Assembly (NCBI RefSeq): GCF_039535475.1
Contig: NZ_BAAAXG010000004.1
Span: 176,030-240,029 of the forward strand
DNA: 64,000 nucleotides
Source of the DNA: Streptomyces showdoensis
Lineage (GTDB): Bacteria > Actinomycetota > Actinomycetes > Streptomycetales > Streptomycetaceae
Direction of reading: 5' to 3'
Shown: one piece after another, positions 59,617 to 64,000 of the stretch
Position numbering within the stretch: the first letter of the stretch is position 1
Layout: every line of letters starts with the position of its first letter
Position numbers and translations under genes: made by a program
The notes under the pieces: model-generated
The model's input: the letters and a program-made list of their open reading frames with translations, nothing else
What the model was told of the DNA's origin: nothing
Database searches by the model: none

Positions 59617-61314
59617 ATGATGGGTATGGAGGACGTCCTCAGGCTCACGGTGTCCGCGTTGATGACGTGGAGCGGCGAGCGGCAGGGCGATCTGGCCACG
59701 GGGCTCGGACAGTCTCAGGCGCAGGTCTCGCGCAAGCAGGCCGGCAAGTCCCACTGGTCCCTGGAGGACGTGGACCTGCTCGCCGCGCACTACGGGCTGC
59801 ATCCCCTCGACCTCCTGGCCGGGCCGACACACGCGGTGGGGGTGCTCCACGGCGCCGTGCCCAGCGTGCAGACGGCGGTACAGGCGCTCGCCGTCCCCGT
59901 GCCGGCCCGAGCACAGCCCTCCCCGGCCCCCGCACCCGAGCCGCCCGCGCCCGACGTGCCTTCCCCGGCTCCGGACCGCACGCCCCCCGAGCCCGTCGGC
60001 GCCGAGCCGGAGGAGACACCGGGGCTGCCGTGCGTGCTGTGCGGCCGGCCGGCCTCCGTGGAACTGGACGGCTTCCCCCAGCACCTCACCGCGGAGGAGT
60101 GCGCGGAGGCGATCTCCCGCGCCGGGGGAGCCGAACCCAGCGGCCAGGGCCACGTGGCTGCGCTCGAAGACCGGGAACGGGCGCAGGCGCAGGAACAGGA
60201 ACAAGCACAGGAGCAGGGGCAGGAACAGGCGCAGGAACAGGCACAGGCACAGGCACAGGCACAGCCCTCGACCACGCAGGCCGTGGCACCTGAGCCGCCC
60301 CCGGCGCCAGAGCCGGTCGTGCCGAAGCCCGCGGCGGGAGCGCGCCGCAATGTGCCCGGGTACGCCTCGGGCACGCTCGTCGAACAGATCGCGAGCCGTG
60401 TGCAGGATGAGCTCGCCGCCTGCTCCGGCGAGGTCGACGCGGCGCATGCGGCACTGATCAAGGCCGCGATTCCGGATGTGATGGCGCTGCTGAAGTCGTC
60501 CAGGGTCGGCGGCCGTTATGAACATTCGGAATTCCCGCCGACCGCCGACATTCTGCGGAAGAAGTCGCAGAAGGGCGCGGACGACATCTGGGAGGGCCGC
60601 CCGAAGTGGCGCAATGCGGAGATCTTCGCTGCGGCCAAGAAGGGCGAGCGCATCGAGGTGACCGCACTCGACATGAACGCGGCCTACCTCAGCGCCATGA
60701 AGGCGTGGTTGCCGATCGGCCAGCTCCGCGAGGAGACCGGCGGCGTGCACGACCCGAAGAAGGCCGGCGTCCACCTCGTCACCCCCGCGGACTGGGAGCA
60801 CGACGACCTGCCCAACCCGCTCGGGGCCCGCATGGAACCGGGGGAGCTCTGGGTGACCGAGTCCACCCTGCGGCTCCTCCTCGACTGCGCCCGACAGGGC
60901 GTCACCGAGGCCCCCGTGATCCACCGGTCCCTCGTCTCCGGTGCGTCGGAGGCGCTGCTGGAAAAGCTGCGGCGCGCTCTCGCGGAAGCCCGTAAGACCG
61001 CCCTCGCGGAGGGTGACGAATTGACCGTGGCCTATGTGAAGGCCATGTACTCTAAATTCGTGTCGACCATCGGCGAGTCCAGTGCGAACCGCGAAATCCG
61101 CCGCCCCGACTGGATGCACATCATCCGTTCCAAGGCGTTCGCGAACCTGTGGATGAAGGCACACAAGGCACACAAGGCCGGGCTGCGGGTGGTGGAGATC
61201 TCCGGAACGGACGAACTCCACGTGGCGGGCGACTGGCGCACGGTCTTCTCGGAGGGCCGGGACCTGAACCAGGTCAAGGAGAAGGACACCTACATCCTCG
61301 GGGGTAAGCGGTAA
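59617..61314 (+). CDS. Telomere-associated Tap/Tac-like protein with polymerase-like motifs
   Basis: A 565-residue protein. Residues 5-70 hold an XRE-like helix-turn-helix (QGDLATGLGQSQAQVSRKQA). Residues 95-240 are low-complexity, including an Ala/Gln/Glu run (190-216). The C-terminal 230 residues include LDMNAAYLSAM (D352), VAYVKAMYSKFVSTIGES (K475 to G486) and ISGTDELHV (530-534), which resemble motifs A, B and C of family B DNA polymerases. Gene order with a small basic partner at 61314 fits the Tap-Tpg or Tac-Tpc pairs that complete Streptomyces linear DNA ends. The leaderless promoter TAGGGT (59605-59610) is 6 nt from the ATG. Homology to these proteins is inferred, not tested. Confidence 0.65.
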   Translation: MMGMEDVLRLTVSALMTWSGERQGDLATGLGQSQAQVSRKQAGKSHWSLEDVDLLAAHYGLHPLDLLAGPTHAVGVLHGAVPSVQTAVQALAVPVPARAQPSPAPAPEPPAPDVPSPAPDRTPPEPVGAEPEETPGLPCVLCGRPASVELDGFPQHLTAEECAEAISRAGGAEPSGQGHVAALEDRERAQAQEQEQAQEQGQEQAQEQAQAQAQAQPSTTQAVAPEPPPAPEPVVPKPAAGARRNVPGYASGTLVEQIASRVQDELAACSGEVDAAHAALIKAAIPDVMALLKSSRVGGRYEHSEFPPTADILRKKSQKGADDIWEGRPKWRNAEIFAAAKKGERIEVTALDMNAAYLSAMKAWLPIGQLREETGGVHDPKKAGVHLVTPADWEHDDLPNPLGARMEPGELWVTESTLRLLLDCARQGVTEAPVIHRSLVSGASEALLEKLRRALAEARKTALAEGDELTVAYVKAMYSKFVSTIGESSANREIRRPDWMHIIRSKAFANLWMKAHKAHKAGLRVVEISGTDELHVAGDWRTVFSEGRDLNQVKEKDTYILGGKR

Positions 61315-61913
61315 TGGCCGGTTCTCCGGACCTGTGGTCCCGCTGGGGCGAGTTCGGGAAGTTCAACACGCGCGGCATGAAGGGAGGCGAGGCCCTCATC
61401 CTGGAACTGAACCGGATCGTCTACTCCTCGGGCATCTCCTCCCCGGTGACCTCCCGGCGCGGACTCTCCGCCCGCCTGCGCTACCTCGACAGCGCCGCCG
61501 GCCGCCAGGCGCTCAAGGACCAGGGCGTGAGCGCCCGCACCCTCCGGTCGTGGATGCGGGGCAAGTCCGGCCCCTCGAAGCCGAACCTGGAGCGCATCGA
61601 CTCCGCGTACTGGGTACGGCGGCGCGAGAACCTGATCCGCTCCGGCTGGCTCAAGCGCCACCTCGACAACGACGGCCGCGGCCGCCGGATGGAGATCTAC
61701 CCCGTCGACCAGTCCCACGTACCCGCGGAACGCCTGCGCCCCGGCCTGTCCCAGCGCTCCATCACCGTCCGCTACGTATGGGCCGACCTCGTCGACGCCT
61801 GGGCCGCCCAGGACCAGTCCACGGTGGACGAGATCTGGGACGACGTCATCAGCGACCTCGACTCCGACTACAACGCCTACAGCTACGTCTCCTCGGTCGG
61901 CATCGGCGCCTGA
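61314..61913 (+). CDS. Putative terminal protein (Tpg/Tpc-like) for linear DNA ends
   Basis: A 199-residue protein whose ATG overlaps the upstream stop (TAATG), so it is co-translated with the Tap-like protein. The central part RGLSARLRYLDSAAGRQALK then DQGVSARTLRSWMRGKSGPS KPNLERID is a helix-turn-helix arranged as in Streptomyces terminal proteins, followed by a basic stretch (VRRRENLIRSGWLKRHL). Terminal proteins prime synthesis at and cap the 5' ends of linear chromosomes and plasmids through a Ser, Thr or Tyr. The acidic, Tyr-rich C-terminus (DSDYNAYSYVSSVGIGA) is unusual. It is not a close match to standard Tpg, so a divergent end type (as in SCP1 or S. griseus) is suspected. Confidence 0.6.
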   Translation: MAGSPDLWSRWGEFGKFNTRGMKGGEALILELNRIVYSSGISSPVTSRRGLSARLRYLDSAAGRQALKDQGVSARTLRSWMRGKSGPSKPNLERIDSAYWVRRRENLIRSGWLKRHLDNDGRGRRMEIYPVDQSHVPAERLRPGLSQRSITVRYVWADLVDAWAAQDQSTVDEIWDDVISDLDSDYNAYSYVSSVGIGA

Positions 61914-61927
61914 CCGCCTTGCCCGGA

Positions 61928-62175
61928 TCAGGAGACCGAGCAGCACCGCCGGTTCGGCCGCCCCCTCGACGTCGTCGGTCCAGCCGGCGGTCTGGATCGG
62001 GCACACCTGCTCGATCGCGGCCCCTCCCGGGCCGGAGGGAAAGCGAGTGCCGGCATCGCCGCGCGGGCGTTCCCGTCCTTGAGCGGGTGGAAGAGGAGGA
62101 CGTCGAGGCGTGACGGGAGAGGCAGCCCCGTCTCAGCGTTCTCGGACAGGCACCGCTCGAACCTCGCTGCTCCGG
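61928..62175 (-). other. Possible gene debris
   Basis: Two minus-strand frames carry protein-like stretches, ARFERCLSENAETGLPLP (about 62110-62165) and TAGWTDDVEGAAEPAVLLGL (about 61935-61995), as if one gene had been broken by a frame change. No start, family or continuous frame could be assigned. Confidence 0.25.
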
Positions 62176-62181
62176 CTCCGG

Positions 62182-62796
62182 TCAGCGGATCCGCACGGTC
62201 GCGCAGGTGAACGTGGTGGCCTGGAGCAGGGTGGGCGTGATGGCGACGCCGGTCAGGTGCTCGGCCAGAGCGAACGCCGCCGGCGAGGACAGCTCCGTTT
62301 CCGGATCGTCGTCCTCGAAGTGGAAGCCGATCCGCTCCATGACGTCGAGCAGGTCGTCCGGCCCCGAGCCCCAACGGTCCTCCGGGAACATCGGGTCGAA
62401 GCACAGGCGTAGGACCTGGTCCTCCGCCCAGAGGAACGTGCCGACGCCATTGATGTTGACGAAGTGAGAGACCCAGCTCGCCCCTGCGGAGGCCGGCAGT
62501 ACGCGTTCCTCGGTGACCCCCAGGTACCCGTTGGGCTCGATGACCAGGGTCCAGGCCCCCACAGTCGTCATGGCGACGAGCCCCCGGTCGCCCTCCTCCA
62601 GGTCGTACTGGGCGAACGCGGCGTCGACGACGTCCGATATCCCCTGCAGAGGCGCCTCCGGACGCCCGCCGAGCCGGGACACCAGCTCGGCGGGCGACAG
62701 GCCACGCACCAAGGTGAAGCAATACGCCTCGCCGATGTCCGGAAAGTCGTTCTCGAACCACGCGTAGTCCGCTGCCGTCTTCGTCATGCCGCCCAT
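62182..62796 (-). CDS. DUF6461-like conserved actinobacterial protein
   Basis: A 204-residue cytoplasmic protein that looks like the Streptomyces DUF6461 family: DYAWFENDFPDIGEAYCFTL then VRGLSPAELVSRLGG, VGAWTLVIEPNGYLGV and FLWAEDQVLRLCFDPMFPED. No signal peptide or membrane segment. The ATG at 62796 or a second at 62787 could be used; neither has a strong ribosome site. Family members are often found among immunity-like and toxin-related genes, but no function is established. Neighbouring remnants at 61928 and 63075 suggest an unstable region. Confidence 0.6.
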   Translation of the reverse strand: MGGMTKTAADYAWFENDFPDIGEAYCFTLVRGLSPAELVSRLGGRPEAPLQGISDVVDAAFAQYDLEEGDRGLVAMTTVGAWTLVIEPNGYLGVTEERVLPASAGASWVSHFVNINGVGTFLWAEDQVLRLCFDPMFPEDRWGSGPDDLLDVMERIGFHFEDDDPETELSSPAAFALAEHLTGVAITPTLLQATTFTCATVRIR

Positions 62797-63074
62797 CTTC
62801 GCCCCAGCCTCTGACAAGGGAGGAAGCCGGGCCCACGACGCGACGGCCTGTCAGCCCAGGAGGCGTGCTCCTGGCATGTGCGTGGGTACTCCCGCGAGCC
62901 TTGCCGCACCGCCACACCTCGTACGCCCCCGGTCCGCGCAACGATCGGCGCGCGGACCGGCCGGGAGGATACTGAGACGTGCGGCAGCGGGAGCACGCGG
63001 CGGTCAGGGGCCCGCACCTGGGCGACGTGGACCGGCAGAGTCCGAGGCCGGCGTACCCCAAGGCGCGGCCCCCA

Positions 63075-63395
63075 TCAGACGTCCCATGACTCGTAGCGAG
63101 TTTCGCTCCCCGGCCAGGACCGGTCCATGAACGGTGCCCGGTCGTGCCCGTCGAAGCAGCGCATCAGGAAGTTGGTGAATGTGCCGCGGGTGCGGTACCA
63201 CTCCGCACACTCGCTTGCGACCACGATCTCCCAGTTCTCCGGGTCCGGGTAGCCGGCCAGGAAGTAGTACTCGTTGCCGTGCTCGGCAGGGCCTTCCTCC
63301 CTGAGCGTCCGCGAAGTATAGGTGGAGGCGAGAACGAGCAGGTCAAGCCGCGTCTTCGCGCTGCTTGCTGCCCGCGTCTCGGCGAGGCGCGCGGT
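63075..63395 (-). pseudogene. C-terminal remnant of a SUKH (SMI1/KNR4)-like gene
   Basis: The minus-strand frame ending in TGA at 63075 reads GNEYYFLAGYPDPENWEIVV, then EWYRTRGTFTNFLMRCFDG and FMDRSWPGSETRYESW, a pattern typical of the C-terminal half of SMI1/KNR4 (SUKH) immunity-type proteins. No in-frame start codon exists ahead of the domain; the frame runs back without a stop into the end of the neighbouring gene at 63396. The N-terminal half is missing. SUKH proteins often protect against contact-dependent toxins. Confidence 0.5.
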
Positions 63396-64000
63396 TCACC
63401 ACCGGGCGCGCAGCACCCCGTCGCTGTCGGGCAGGGCGGCGCAGAGCAGCGGGTGGCGTCCGTCGAGGTCCAGCGGGAGGGCGCAGGCCGCTCGCGCGCC
63501 GGCCACCAAGGCGGCGAGCTGCGGGAACTCGGTGTCGTCGACGAACGCGTGGACGATCGACCCGTCCGCCGCCTCCCAGAGGAACTCCACGGACCCCTCC
63601 CGAGGGAGCCCGGCGAGGACGGCGCCGACGTCCGGGTCGAGGTCGGGCCAGACGGTGAGCAGGGCGCGGGGAGCCAGGTCGGCACGTACCGCTGCGAGGT
63701 TCTCCAGCGTGAGGCGGTGCCAGCGTGCGGCGTTGAGGACGAAGCCCTCCTCCAGGAGCACGGTCTGTCGTGACGCCAGCTCCGCGCGGACGCGGGACCA
63801 GAAGCCCTCGTCGGCGGCCTCCGCCGTCTCCGTTTCGGCAAGGTCCGCAGCGTACGGAGAGGTCGGCATCGGCTCCGGGAAGAGGCCGAGTTCCCTTGTG
63901 CGGGCCACGGCTTCAGCGCACGGCAGATCGCTGCCCACGTACACGTACTGGTCCCACCCGACGTGGACGGTGAACACCTCGCCCGCCTCCAGCAGGCACC
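63396..64000 (-). CDS. Uncharacterised Streptomyces protein, 5' end outside the window
   Basis: The frame is open to the window edge (LLEAGEVFTVHVGWDQYVYV), so at least 201 residues are seen and the start lies beyond 64000; a GTG at 63977 is probably internal. Recognisable blocks are VGSDLPCAEAVARTRELGLF, ALLTVWPDLDPDVGAVLAG and the end LPDSDGVLRARW, all familiar from a conserved Streptomyces family sometimes labelled RNA-binding. No catalytic motif is evident. The SUKH remnant follows in the same frame after its TGA. Confidence 0.6.
   Translation of the reverse strand, partial: CLLEAGEVFTVHVGWDQYVYVGSDLPCAEAVARTRELGLFPEPMPTSPYAADLAETETAEAADEGFWSRVRAELASRQTVLLEEGFVLNAARWHRLTLENLAAVRADLAPRALLTVWPDLDPDVGAVLAGLPREGSVEFLWEAADGSIVHAFVDDTEFPQLAALVAGARAACALPLDLDGRHPLLCAALPDSDGVLRARW

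Noticed and set aside
60181..60265. CRISPR-like or satellite repeat
   Set aside because: Units are only 6 bp, there are no spacers, and the frame is open and part of a coding region.
62797..63074. Small open frames on both strands
   Set aside because: Arg/Pro-rich translations without family features; probably non-coding or eroded sequence.

Overview
The window is very GC-rich (roughly three quarters G+C), with GTG and TTG starts, four-base stop/start overlaps, leaderless promoters, a TTA codon in a regulator, zinc-free ribosomal protein paralogues and a linear-replicon telomere gene pair. Together these point to a Streptomyces-type actinomycete. No tRNA, rRNA, CRISPR array, transposase or integrase was seen.

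Positions 1 to about 40,700 hold most of a biosynthetic gene cluster for a heavily glycosylated aromatic (type II) polyketide; its left end lies outside the window. The carbon skeleton genes are KS-alpha, KS-beta and ACP (37773-40598), an actIII-type ketoreductase (14604), a didomain aromatase/cyclase (19909), a putative metal-dependent cyclase (30964), and small ABM, SnoaL-like and muconolactone-isomerase-like proteins. Tailoring redox genes are a PhyH-type dioxygenase (1200), a Rieske-type oxygenase that has lost its Rieske ligands (4390), a Tat-exported BBE-type flavin oxidase (18233) and short-chain dehydrogenases. Deoxysugar genes are rfbA, rfbD, a 3,5-epimerase, a 2,3-dehydratase, two 4-ketoreductases, two C-methyltransferases, a DnrJ-type aminotransferase, an N,N-dimethyltransferase, a sugar O-methyltransferase-like gene and a DnmZ-type amino-sugar N-oxygenase. 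Five GT1 glycosyltransferases and two heme-less P450 homologues (GT activators) attach the sugars. The gene set predicts an anthracycline-like product with several sugars, at least one amino or nitroso/nitro branched sugar and one dimethylamino sugar. No NDP-glucose 4,6-dehydratase was found here. Control is by a SARP (35301-37226) with a TTA codon, and a MarR protein. A DrrAB-type ABC pump is the likely self-resistance and export system. Three promoters share paired GTCGAGG-type heptamers, a -10 box and an ATG 7 nt further on, which looks like the SARP regulon.

Positions 40,700-47,600 are a general accessory stretch: a sulfur/redox block (DUF2892-like protein, ECF sigma factor, a 29-residue membrane peptide, CoA-disulfide reductase-rhodanese with a CsoR/CstR-like operator), a quinone reductase with a divergent XRE regulator, remnants of an ABC ATPase and an alpha-mannosidase, and an orphan sugar-binding lipoprotein. 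Positions 47,700-50,720 are a zinc-starvation island (bS18, bL32 and two CobW proteins around two Zur-like boxes). Positions 50,727-53,899 are a GMC dehydrogenase operon.

The most unusual locus is 55779-58218: a macro-domain protein followed by a protein fusing a uracil-DNA-glycosylase-like domain to an ADP-ribosyltransferase domain, a candidate nucleic-acid ADP-ribosylation (toxin/antitoxin or defence) pair. Next come a complete P450 and a Tap/Tpg-like telomere replication pair (59617-61913), which suggests a linear plasmid or chromosome arm. The right edge has a DUF6461-like gene, gene debris and a gene cut by the window end. Two reading frames (GT at 3079, GMC at 51590) are broken by single-base changes in C runs, which may be sequence errors.
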